Shown in pieces: positions 24,399 to 30,528 of a stretch of DNA of 32,800 bases. The translations under genes and the position numbers were made by a program. Source of the DNA: a virus; the IMG/VR virus record IMGVR_UViG_3300031841_000703, positions 1 through 32,800 of that record. One strand, given 5' to 3'. Numbering within the stretch: position 1 is the stretch's first letter; each line of letters begins with the position of its first letter. Under the pieces are notes generated by a model. The model did not search any database. It worked only from the letters and a program-made list of their open reading frames with translations, and was not told the origin of the DNA.

Positions 24399-26075
24399 AT
24401 GTTAGGTTTTGTTGCACTTGCAAAAATTACACTTGCTGATGATGCGGCAGAACAAAATTACGTTTTCGAGGCTGGAACGGGAACATTTACAGTTACTGGT
24501 CAAACAGTAAATCTTAACAACCAGCCGATTATAACAGCAGAAACTGGTTCTTTTGCACTTACAGGCCAAGAAAATCAGTTTCTATTAAATAACGTCAATG
24601 GTTTCGGCTCTTACGCATTAACTGGGCAAGATGCGCAGTTTAAGTTTAGCATGGTTGCTGAACGTGGTATTTTTGCGCTTAGTGGTTTTCCACACGTTAA
24701 AAACATTACAATGGACGGTAGGCATGTCGTTCATTCATTTACAGGGCAAGATAGCGTATTTTCTATTAATTACCCTGTTGATAACGGTTCGTTTGCATTA
24801 TCAGTATTTGACGCTGAGTTATTACGAAGCGTATTAGCGGAAACAGGCACTTTTACGTTAACTGGGCAAGACGCTATTTTACAGGGTGTTTTGTCGTTTG
24901 TTGCAGATGCAGGTACATTTACTGCAACAGGCCAAGATGCTAGTTTCACTGTAACGCGCAAAGCTGATGCAGGTTCTTTTGCGGCAACAGAACAAGATGC
25001 AAGTTTTGCTATTAATTTTCCTGTTAATGTTACTAGCAACCCATCTGGAGCAACGACAGTACAATATGATGTAAGCGTAGCCAGTGGTACGAATGAATAC
25101 GGTTCAGGTAATAAGTATTATATAGACGGGCTGGTGGGTGCTAGTCCTACGCTACAGCTTATGGCAGGTGTTACCTATAGATTTAGTCAAGCAGACGGTA
25201 GCAACGGAGGCCACCCGTTACGGTTTTCAACAACCCCAAATGGAACGCATGGTGGCGGCACAGAATACACTACAGGGGTCACAGTTAACGGTGTAGCTGG
25301 TTCTAGTGGTTCATATACCGAAATAACCCCTACGGCTACTACACCGCGTTTATTTTACTATTGTACCGTACATGCTGGCATGGGTGGGCAGGCAAGTGCA
25401 AATGGTGGTGTACACACGCTAACAGGGCAAGATGCTACCCTTATAAAAGATTTAAAACTAGCAGCAGATAAGGCAGATTTTGTACTAACGGGTCAAACAT
25501 CTGTATTTAATGTAAAAATAAGTGCAGCACATGGTTCGTTTATTCTAACGGGTCAAGACATTGCTCTTAATAAAGCAGTTAATATTAATGCAGAAGTTGG
25601 TAATTTTGTTCTTACTGGGCAAGATGCGCTTAAAGGTATTAGCGAAATTGCAGCAGCCGCATCTTATGCGTTAACTGGGCAAGATGTTTCGTTTAATGTA
25701 ACTCTTAATGCAGAAACGGGTAGCTTTACCTTAACAGGGCAAGATGCCCTAAAAGACATTATCGAAATAATACCTTCAGCGTCTTTTGTTTTAACAGGGC
25801 AAGACGTTACCTTTAGAGTAAACATTTCTTTAATAGCTGAACACGCTATATTTACCCTTACTGGGCAAGATGCAGAACCTAAATTTGTGCTAATACGCAC
25901 TGAATTTGATGGTTATGAACAGCAGTCAGAATTTATAAAAGCAAGCACAGTAGAATTGACTACGGGCAAGCCAAACATAGTTGAAATAGAAGCCGTAGAC
26001 GAAAATGATTTACAGCTATTTGAACAGACGCAAAATAGTGTTACAATAGAACCAACATTTAACAGGGCAGCATAA
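24399..26075 (+). CDS. TGQD-repeat tail protein with a cupredoxin-like insertion
   Basis: A 558-residue protein. The unit G-S-F-x-L-T-G-Q-D-A recurs about 17 times at spacings of about 20-24 residues (for example FTLTGQDAI, FTATGQDAS, FVLTGQDALK, YALTGQDVS), with two degenerate copies (FALSGF, FALSVF). Between repeats 9 and 10 (residues about 208-335) lies a domain with GGHPLRFS (H272) and YYCTVHAGMGG (C322, H325, M328), the His...Cys-x2-His-x2-Met set of a type 1 copper site as in plastocyanin-like cupredoxins. The C-terminus returns to acidic sequence (EIEAVDENDLQLFEQ). Likely an elongated adhesin or tail-side fibre; copper binding is a prediction. Confidence 0.7.
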   Translation: MLGFVALAKITLADDAAEQNYVFEAGTGTFTVTGQTVNLNNQPIITAETGSFALTGQENQFLLNNVNGFGSYALTGQDAQFKFSMVAERGIFALSGFPHVKNITMDGRHVVHSFTGQDSVFSINYPVDNGSFALSVFDAELLRSVLAETGTFTLTGQDAILQGVLSFVADAGTFTATGQDASFTVTRKADAGSFAATEQDASFAINFPVNVTSNPSGATTVQYDVSVASGTNEYGSGNKYYIDGLVGASPTLQLMAGVTYRFSQADGSNGGHPLRFSTTPNGTHGGGTEYTTGVTVNGVAGSSGSYTEITPTATTPRLFYYCTVHAGMGGQASANGGVHTLTGQDATLIKDLKLAADKADFVLTGQTSVFNVKISAAHGSFILTGQDIALNKAVNINAEVGNFVLTGQDALKGISEIAAAASYALTGQDVSFNVTLNAETGSFTLTGQDALKDIIEIIPSASFVLTGQDVTFRVNISLIAEHAIFTLTGQDAEPKFVLIRTEFDGYEQQSEFIKASTVELTTGKPNIVEIEAVDENDLQLFEQTQNSVTIEPTFNRAA

Positions 26076-26401
26076 TGAGTTTTTACATTAAACAAAACGA
26101 TACAGCACCTTCTTTAAAGGCAACACTAAAAGACGGTGACGGTAATGTGATTAATTTAACGGATGCTAGTGTACGCTTTCACATGCGTACTGTCGGCGGC
26201 GCAAGCAGCGTAGTAGACGCAGCAGCTACAGTAAATAGCCCTGCAACTGCTGGTGTTGTGCAATACGATTGGGTTGCAACAGACACTGTTACTACGGGAG
26301 CATATCAAGCAGAATTTGAAGTAACCTATGGCAATAGTAAGATTGAGAGTTTCCCAAATAACGGGTATATACGGGTGCAAATCGTTGATGACATTACCTA
26401 G
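26075..26401 (+). CDS. BppU N-terminal-like baseplate/fibre attachment protein
   Basis: A 108-residue protein. YIKQNDTAPSLKATLKDGDG (about 4-23), VRFHMRTVGG, VQYDWVATDTVTTGAYQAEF and FPNNGYIRVQIVDD match the N-terminal domain of baseplate upper protein BppU (PF10651-like), a small beta domain often found alone in phages. In lactococcal phages BppU anchors receptor-binding proteins. Here it probably provides an attachment for a nearby adhesin. The start overlaps the stop of the repeat protein (TAATG). Confidence 0.7.
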   Translation: MSFYIKQNDTAPSLKATLKDGDGNVINLTDASVRFHMRTVGGASSVVDAAATVNSPATAGVVQYDWVATDTVTTGAYQAEFEVTYGNSKIESFPNNGYIRVQIVDDIT

Positions 26402-26411
26402 GACAGAATTA

Positions 26412-26663
26412 ATGGCAGCAGAAAATTGGCACTTGTCTAAAACAATACCAATTACTTTTTTAGTTGGTATCATAGCGCAAACGTTTATTTTAGGTTGGTT
26501 AATAGCCGATGCGCAAAATACTATAGAAACTAACAGCGCAAACATCATGCGCAATCAGGCAGATATTCAGGTATTAGAAAATAAAGTAAATGACCATGCT
26601 GTGATGATGGGTCGTATAGATGAAAACCTGAAGTTTTTGCGTGAATATATAGAAAAGCAATAA
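26412..26663 (+). CDS. Small membrane protein with coiled coil (lysis cassette)
   Basis: An 83-residue protein. I use ATG 26412 because AGGACAG lies 8 bases upstream. An ATG at 26388 would overlap the previous gene and gives an extra MTLPRTEL. After ENWHLSKTIP comes a hydrophobic segment ITFLVGIIAQTFILGWLIA (about 12-30), then a charged helix with ENKVNDHAVMMGRIDENLKF. The one-helix plus coiled-coil design is common in phage lysis regions and is often annotated as Rz-like or holin-associated. I cannot say which; there is no lipoprotein signal. Confidence 0.6.
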   Translation: MAAENWHLSKTIPITFLVGIIAQTFILGWLIADAQNTIETNSANIMRNQADIQVLENKVNDHAVMMGRIDENLKFLREYIEKQ

Positions 26664-26665
26664 AA

Positions 26666-27133
26666 ATGCCTATTTTGGAGAGTATAGCCGCAGCAAATGC
26701 GGCTTATTCCGTCATACGCACGGCGCTCAGTAACGGGAGGGAAACCGCTGGGCTTATAGGCGCTGTAGGAAAATTTATAGGCGCAGAAGAAGATGTAAAA
26801 GACGCGTTAGCTAAGAAAAAAAGAAACCCAATTGCGGCTATTGCTGGCGGTCAGCAAGGGGATTGGGAAGAATTTCAAGCATTAGAAAAGTTAAAGGAAC
26901 AGCGTCGAGAACTCGAAAGTTGGGTAAGATTGTACGGTTCTAGTGGGCAATGGGATAGGTGGCAAGAGTGGCAAAAAGAAGCCAGAAAACAACGTCAAGC
27001 AGCTAAGAAAGCGCGAGAAATAGCAAGGCAAAAACGGAATGAACAAATTGCATTAGGTGCTGCAATACTATTAGCGGTTGGTGGCGCAGTTGGTGGGGTT
27101 TATTATATCGGTGTTTTAGTAGGGAAATTTTGA
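26666..27133 (+). CDS. Conserved phage protein with C-terminal membrane helix
   Basis: A 155-residue protein. The start LESIAAANAAYSVIRTALSN is a pattern conserved in marine phages near lysis genes. The centre is strongly charged and Trp/Gln-rich (GDWEEFQALEKLKEQRRE, WDRWQEWQKEARKQRQ). The C-terminus is a single membrane helix (IALGAAILLAVGGAVGG to VYYIGVLVGKF), so it is tail-anchored with its bulk in the cytoplasm. Function unknown; a role in lysis timing is suggested by neighbours. The frame continues open past the TGA stop for 45 codons (see separate entry). Confidence 0.65.
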   Translation: MPILESIAAANAAYSVIRTALSNGRETAGLIGAVGKFIGAEEDVKDALAKKKRNPIAAIAGGQQGDWEEFQALEKLKEQRRELESWVRLYGSSGQWDRWQEWQKEARKQRQAAKKAREIARQKRNEQIALGAAILLAVGGAVGGVYYIGVLVGKF

Positions 27134-27271
27134 GTTGGGAAAGTAATAATAATAGAAAAAAATAGAAAATATATTGTATATGACAAAAACGGAAAAATAA
27201 TTATAATTACCCGTGATAAAAAAATAGTGAATAACATAGTTAGGAAATCAAATGGTACAAGTAACGTCTAA
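27134..27271 (+). CDS. Small protein-like open frame without a normal start codon
   Basis: The 118-base gap before the next gene holds a frame, the same as the upstream gene after its TGA, reading from about 27143 V-I-I-I-E-K-N-R-K-Y-I-V-Y-D-K-N-G-K and ending at TAA 27269-27271. It has the look of a short conserved phage protein (alternating I/V and charged residues). No ATG, GTG or TTG exists in frame near its beginning; ATA codons at 27146, 27149 and 27152 follow GGGAAAG. An ATA start, TGA read-through or a lost start are all possible. It overlaps the start of the next gene. Confidence 0.35.
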   Translation, partial: VGKVIIIEKNRKYIVYDKNGKIIIITRDKKIVNNIVRKSNGTSNV

Positions 27272-27479
27272 AATTCTTGACGAATTAAAAATATTACCGC
27301 GCTTGATGATGTTGGCAATAACTATAATGTGTTTTCAGGTTACAAATTGGATGATTAGCCTTGAAGATCCGACACTAAATCAATCTGGGTTTTGTAGCGT
27401 AATTTTTGGATGTTTCAGCGCCTGTTTTGCGGTGTGGTTAGGAAAAGAAGCTAAAACAGATCGGAGTATTGTAGAATGA
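27252..27479 (+). CDS. Small two-helix holin-like membrane protein
   Basis: A 75-residue protein beginning MVQVTSKILDELKILPRLMM. The hydrophobic segments MMLAITIMCFQVTNWMI (about 19-35) and CSVIFGCFSACFAVWLG (about 48-64) give two predicted membrane helices, and the charged end KEAKTDRSIVE is typical of a class II holin. I know similar proteins (DELKxLPRLMMLA) from marine phages. A good ribosome binding site (AGGAAA) precedes ATG 27252. The stop overlaps the next gene by ATGA. In lysis, a holin opens the inner membrane for the endolysin. Confidence 0.65.
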   Translation: MVQVTSKILDELKILPRLMMLAITIMCFQVTNWMISLEDPTLNQSGFCSVIFGCFSACFAVWLGKEAKTDRSIVE

Positions 27480-27859
27480 TTGGGTCTTTGATTGCGCCAC
27501 TAGCTGAATTGGCTGGTGGCTGGCTTAAAGGAAAAGCTGATGCAAACGCAGCAGCAGCAAATTTAAAGCTGGTAGAGGCAGAAGCAAAAGCCGCAATAAT
27601 GAAAAGTGAGAAAACAAGCCTTGCGGAGTGGGAAAAGCTGATGGCGCAAGGCGCACAGCATAGCTGGAAAGATGAGATGTTCAGTATAGTGCTAGTTTTG
27701 CCCTGCTGTTTAGCCTTCTGTGGTGAATGGGGCAGGCAAATAGTAACAAATGGTTTTGCAGCACTAGATGCTATGCCCGATTACTACCGTTATTTTTTAG
27801 GTTGTGCGATAGCTGCAAGTTTTGGTATTCGTGGAGCAACAAAATTTTGGGGTAAGTAA
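27476..27859 (+). CDS. Holin, GTA_holin_3TM-like
   Basis: A 127-residue protein. LAELAGGWLKGKADANAAAA and the helical region up to AEWEKLMAQGAQHSWKDEMF, followed by FSIVLVLPCCLAFCG and the end YYRYFLGCAIAASFGIRGAT plus KFWGK, match the phage holin family GTA_holin_3TM (PF11351), first known from gene transfer agents of alphaproteobacteria. The protein has a soluble N-terminal helix and two to three membrane segments. It lies between another small membrane protein and the endolysin region, in agreement with a holin role. Two holin-like proteins adjacent may act as holin and antiholin (inference). Confidence 0.8.
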   Translation: MIGSLIAPLAELAGGWLKGKADANAAAANLKLVEAEAKAAIMKSEKTSLAEWEKLMAQGAQHSWKDEMFSIVLVLPCCLAFCGEWGRQIVTNGFAALDAMPDYYRYFLGCAIAASFGIRGATKFWGK

Positions 27860-27952
27860 ATGGAAATGTGGCAATGGATAATGTTATTTTCGGCAGTAAG
27901 TTTAAATACATTGGTTAATTGTTTACGGCTATACTTAGAAAGTAAAAGATGA
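27860..27952 (+). CDS. Tiny membrane peptide (30 aa)
   Basis: ATG 27860 follows the holin stop directly (TAAATG) and TGA 27950-27952 overlaps the next ATG. The product MEMWQWIMLFSAVSLNTLVN followed by CLRLYLESKR is a single hydrophobic helix with a basic end. Its tight ATGA coupling and membrane character fit the lysis cassette. The function is unknown; an antiholin-like or regulatory peptide is possible. Short length keeps confidence moderate. Confidence 0.55.
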   Translation: MEMWQWIMLFSAVSLNTLVNCLRLYLESKR

Positions 27953-28206
27953 AAATAAATCTTAGCTTGTGGTTCGCTTTAATTGTGCAGTTGGTTGCGT
28001 TAGTCTGGTATATTAGCGGCCTTGTACATGATTTAAACAATTTAAAAGAACAAACATCAGCACAACAGGATATAATTGATTTACTGTCAGAAGATGTAAA
28101 CGATTTATGGACATTTTGCACTTTTACGGAAAACAAGTGGGCAGAAGCATATACTAGCGATATGGTCTACCAAAGATTATGCGGTACTAAGGAAATAGTG
28201 GAGTAA
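27949..28206 (+). CDS. Signal-anchor membrane protein, possible i-spanin-like
   Basis: An 85-residue protein with an N-terminal membrane helix (LSLWFALIVQLVALVWYISG, about 5-24) followed by a charged helix (LNNLKEQTSAQQDIIDLLSE) that could form a coiled coil, and two Cys near the end (TFCTFTE, RLCGTK). A small type II membrane protein with periplasmic coiled coil just before an endolysin is the pattern of Rz-type inner-membrane spanins. No separate outer-membrane Rz1 lipoprotein was found nearby, so the call is weak. Confidence 0.5.
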   Translation: MKINLSLWFALIVQLVALVWYISGLVHDLNNLKEQTSAQQDIIDLLSEDVNDLWTFCTFTENKWAEAYTSDMVYQRLCGTKEIVE

Positions 28207-28211
28207 AACCA

Positions 28212-28829
28212 ATGGCTAAAGGTGACGCGCTAAAATATCTGCAAAAGCAATGCAATGTAATGGCTGATGCTAAGTTTGGTATCAATACGGCTAGAGCAAT
28301 AGCAAAAAAATACAAATGGTCACAATTACGGGCAGCACACATTTTAGGTCAATGCGCCCATGAAAGCGGAAACTTTATTAGAACAGAAGAAAGCACGTAT
28401 TATAGTACAGCCAAACGAATTAGAAAAACTTGGCCTACACGATTTAAAACCGATGCTGACGCTGAACCTTACGTAAAGAACCCAAAGGCTTTAGCTGACA
28501 AGGTTTACGGTGGTCGTATGCAAAACCAAGGCAGGGGTTATTTTTGGCGTGGTCGGGGTTTTATACAATTAACGGGCGCTATGAATTATAAATCTTTTGC
28601 TGAAGATACAAAGCTTTATGAAGTGTTAAAAAATCCCGATTTAGTTGCAACAGAATACGCAATGCAAAGTGCTATTTGGTTTTTTGACGTAAACGATCTT
28701 TGGGATGATTGTGACAATGGTTTAGACGTTGAAAACATAAAGTTCATTACCAAACGAATTAACAACGGTTACAAAGGTTTAAAAGACCGCATAGAAAAAA
28801 CTAATAAGATTTATAACTGGCTTAGTTAA
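28212..28829 (+). CDS. Endolysin, GH19 (chitinase-like) lysozyme
   Basis: A 205-residue protein with ribosome binding site GGAG. HILGQCAHESGNF carries Glu51, the general acid of GH19 lysozymes, and E60 in RTEESTYYS is the likely second catalytic Glu, nine residues on as in phage GH19 endolysins. YGGRMQNQGRGYFWRGRGFIQLTG (two pieces, about 97-121) with the GRGxxQLTG motif and then NYKSFAE is diagnostic of the family. It cleaves peptidoglycan glycan strands. There is no signal peptide, so it needs a holin. Its TAA stop overlaps the stop of the opposing gene. Confidence 0.9.
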   Translation: MAKGDALKYLQKQCNVMADAKFGINTARAIAKKYKWSQLRAAHILGQCAHESGNFIRTEESTYYSTAKRIRKTWPTRFKTDADAEPYVKNPKALADKVYGGRMQNQGRGYFWRGRGFIQLTGAMNYKSFAEDTKLYEVLKNPDLVATEYAMQSAIWFFDVNDLWDDCDNGLDVENIKFITKRINNGYKGLKDRIEKTNKIYNWLS

Positions 28830-29326
28830 CTAAAAAATAAACTGTTTTTTTGGAAATGATATACGTTAACTTTTCTTTTTGACGTTTCAATCCAAGTGTT
28901 TTTATGCGAAATACCTTTTCTATCGCCTAGTCGTTTCCAGCCAACGCCTTTCCAAAATTCATTGCTAGGTAAATCATCAGCGCAACCACAAGCAAAATCG
29001 TGTATGCCTCTGCTTTGACCGTGTTTCATTCCAGCGTCTAACAATGCTTTACCTCTTTCAATTCTTCTTGCATCCTCTTGAATAGCAATTTGATTTACTT
29101 TTGACCATTTGCCAAAAGACATTAAAAGAAAACCAACTTTATCACCATTTTCTTCACATATCCATAGTTTGTCATTACAAGTATTAGACCACCTTTTACC
29201 AGTTTTTTCACCAGTGATTGCTGCTTGATATGCAGTATTGGGTATAAACCCTAAAGCATTGCTTTCTATTTTTGATAAAGAATGAATATATTTTAAATCA
29301 TTCAAGTTTGCTAATCTTACTTTCAT
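28826..29326 (-). CDS. GNAT-like acetyltransferase
   Basis: A 166-residue protein on the minus strand. The start MKVRLANLNDLKYIHSLSK is a typical GNAT beginning, followed by KLWICEENGDKVGFLLMSF (strands 2-4), VNQIAIQEDARRIERGKALL in the acetyl-CoA binding region, and ASxx/EFWKGVGWKRLG near the end, as in other GNAT proteins. The RxxGxG/A loop is degenerate (RRIERGKA). The ATG is preceded by AAGGA 8 bases upstream and by a good promoter. It faces the lysis genes and its stop codon overlaps that of the endolysin (TTAA). It may modify a host or phage molecule; the substrate is unknown. Confidence 0.75.
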   Translation of the reverse strand: MKVRLANLNDLKYIHSLSKIESNALGFIPNTAYQAAITGEKTGKRWSNTCNDKLWICEENGDKVGFLLMSFGKWSKVNQIAIQEDARRIERGKALLDAGMKHGQSRGIHDFACGCADDLPSNEFWKGVGWKRLGDRKGISHKNTWIETSKRKVNVYHFQKNSLFFS

Positions 29327-29355
29327 AAAAGTATTCCTTAGTAAGCATTGTTAAA

Positions 29356-29384
29356 ATTATACAAAACTTTACTTATTAGGTCTA
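29356..29384 (-). promoter_or_regulatory. Sigma-70-like promoter for the GNAT gene
   Basis: On the minus strand TAGACC (29384-29379) is separated by 17 bases from a perfect TATAAT (29361-29356). The GNAT ribosome binding site AAGGA and ATG lie 20-30 bases downstream. Four of six bases match the -35 consensus. The -35 box lies within the end of the upstream small gene, so this gene has its own promoter rather than depending on the early operon. Confidence 0.6.
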
Positions 29385-29587
29385 GGCATAGGCTTCACAA
29401 GCTCATTAGAGGCGTATGCAGTGCCTTTGCAGTGTATTAGCACTGTGTCATGGTGATTTTCCATTATGGCGAACATAGCGCCTTTAGAATAGCTACACGC
29501 ATCATAGCTAGGGAATAGAATTTGATGTGTTATTTGTTCGCCTTCAACAAAATAACTTAATATCATAAAAGTGTAATACTTTAGCAT
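29369..29587 (-). CDS. Small hypothetical protein (72 aa) with hydrophobic N-terminus
   Basis: The start is ATG 29587, because AAAGGA lies nine bases upstream of it, while an ATG nine bases earlier (29596) directly abuts that ribosome binding site. The product MLKYYTFMILSYFVEGEQIT has a short hydrophobic start, then FPSYDACSYSKGAMFAIM and HCKGTAYASNEL with two Cys. It could be exported, with a disulfide, but the hydrophobic part is short for a signal peptide. I do not recognise the family. It stands alone between the GNAT gene and the early operon terminator. Confidence 0.55.
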   Translation of the reverse strand: MLKYYTFMILSYFVEGEQITHQILFPSYDACSYSKGAMFAIMENHHDTVLIHCKGTAYASNELVKPMPRPNK

Positions 29588-29650
29588 TGTAATCATTCCT
29601 TTAAAATTTTATTATTGATATGGGGCAGGTTCATTAAAATCTAATAAACA

Positions 29651-29666
29651 GCGTTATCAGTAACGC
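29651..29666 (-). terminator. Hairpin after the early minus-strand operon
   Basis: GCGTTA (29651-29656) and TAACGC (29661-29666) pair around TCAG, immediately after the HTH gene in the direction of transcription. On the minus strand it is followed by TGTTTATTAGATTTT, a T-rich but interrupted tract. A weak intrinsic terminator is plausible. The remaining bases of the 85-base gap hold the leader and ribosome binding site of the next gene. Confidence 0.4.
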
Positions 29667-29672
29667 ACTGCC

Positions 29673-29927
29673 TCACGATCTAATTTGATCCCAAGGTGCA
29701 GGCGGAAGCGTTACTTCATTTGGTATTAAAAGTTCTTGTGCAACGGACGTTCTGCCACCATCTTTTTTAAGAAACGCTACGCCTTGATGATGCGCTATCC
29801 TACGTAGTGAATTTTGATCTACGCCTAATTGTTTGCTGGCTTCCATTATTGTTAAATGGCTATGGTCTAACAGCAAACATTTAATTTCTGCTTTGTGGCG
29901 TTCGCGCATTTGTCTATAAATACTCAT
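29673..29927 (-). CDS. Small helix-turn-helix DNA-binding protein candidate
   Basis: An 84-residue protein. After a basic start (MSIYRQMRERHKAEIKCLLL) comes LTIMEASKQLGVDQNSLRRI (about 25-44), a clear helix-turn-helix pattern with the recognition helix NSLRRIAHHQG, and then a Pro-rich tail (PNEVTLPPAPWDQIRS). It resembles small phage or transposase-type HTH proteins. It is translationally coupled to the upstream membrane peptide by ATGA and is the last gene of the early operon. A regulatory role is inferred; the target site is unknown. Confidence 0.6.
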   Translation of the reverse strand: MSIYRQMRERHKAEIKCLLLDHSHLTIMEASKQLGVDQNSLRRIAHHQGVAFLKKDGGRTSVAQELLIPNEVTLPPAPWDQIRS

Positions 29928-30043
29928 TGGAACACCAGCACAAAAAATAAACCAACATACAACATGCCAACTAAAGACAGTGCGCCTATTATATCACCTA
30001 TGGTAATTGTCTTTGCTATTTCTATTAATTCTCTAAGTGTCAT
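29924..30043 (-). CDS. Membrane peptide (39 aa)
   Basis: The frame from ATG 30043 to TGA at 29924 encodes MTLRELIEIAKTITIGDIIG followed by a long hydrophobic helix (ALSLVGMLYVGLFFVLVFQ). It overlaps both neighbours by ATGA. The upstream part is a short charged helix. A membrane-bound peptide between two HTH-type genes is unexpected. It may be a small toxin- or antiholin-like, or a superinfection-type, membrane peptide; that is speculation. The good coupling and the clean helix support it as a gene. Confidence 0.55.
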   Translation of the reverse strand: MTLRELIEIAKTITIGDIIGALSLVGMLYVGLFFVLVFQ

Positions 30044-30261
30044 ATTACTGTACCTGCTTCTTTGATTAGAAAATATTGCGCTACTTCAGTGTATTCGTCA
30101 ATTCGTAACCGTTTAGTTTCTATGTGGTGGCCTGCATCGCGCAAACGTTTTATTCGTGCAGCTAACCTAAAACACCCGTATGAATTTAAAGCCTGTTTAG
30201 GTGTAATAGGATTTTTCCGTAGATGCTGCAAAATCATTTGTTCTTGTGATATACGGGTCAT
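30040..30261 (-). CDS. HTH_55-like helix-turn-helix protein
   Basis: A 73-residue protein. MILQHLRKNPITPKQALNSY, then FRLAARIKRLRDAGHHIETK and AQYFLI, match the phage winged-helix family HTH_55 (pattern I-T-x3-A-L, R-L-A-A-R-I, L-R-x2-G-x-x-I). A good ribosome binding site (GAAGGAAA) lies before ATG 30261. Such proteins are common in early regions of temperate and lytic phages and may control early gene expression. It overlaps the downstream membrane peptide by ATGA. Confidence 0.8.
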   Translation of the reverse strand: MTRISQEQMILQHLRKNPITPKQALNSYGCFRLAARIKRLRDAGHHIETKRLRIDEYTEVAQYFLIKEAGTVI

Positions 30262-30528
30262 TTAATTTCCTTCATAACGTTCGTTTAAGTGTTCGCTGAT
30301 GTCTTTAGCGTATTTTTCCATTATCGCGTCTGCTAGGCGCTTGTGTAGCTTCCTAGCGCGTTCTGGGTGATAAAGGTTTTCTGTACTAAAGCTTGCATGT
30401 GACCAAGCTGGTTCGTCTGAACCGTAAGCATTAGAACCGCCTGATTGCATGTCAAAATACACTTCTATGGTTATTTCTTTACCACGCAATTCGCATGTGA
30501 AATAATCGTAATTATCTGTAATGCTCAT
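30262..30528 (-). CDS. Hypothetical early protein (88 aa)
   Basis: An 88-residue protein starting MSITDNYDYFTCELRGKEIT, with beta-type sequence followed by acidic and helical parts (YHPERARKLHKRLADAIMEK, ending HLNERYEGN). The family is unknown to me. The start overlaps the stop of the preceding gene by ATGA and its own stop abuts the next ATG. Being part of the early operon suggests a role in host take-over or DNA metabolism, which I cannot specify. Confidence 0.6.
   Translation of the reverse strand: MSITDNYDYFTCELRGKEITIEVYFDMQSGGSNAYGSDEPAWSHASFSTENLYHPERARKLHKRLADAIMEKYAKDISEHLNERYEGN

Noticed and set aside
25620-25870. Regular repeated DNA words that look CRISPR-like
   Set aside because: The spacing is that of protein repeats (TGQD) in one open frame; sequences between them are related, not unique spacers.
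26388-26411. Earlier ATG for the coiled-coil membrane protein
   Set aside because: It overlaps the upstream gene and has a poorer ribosome binding site than ATG 26412, though it cannot be excluded.
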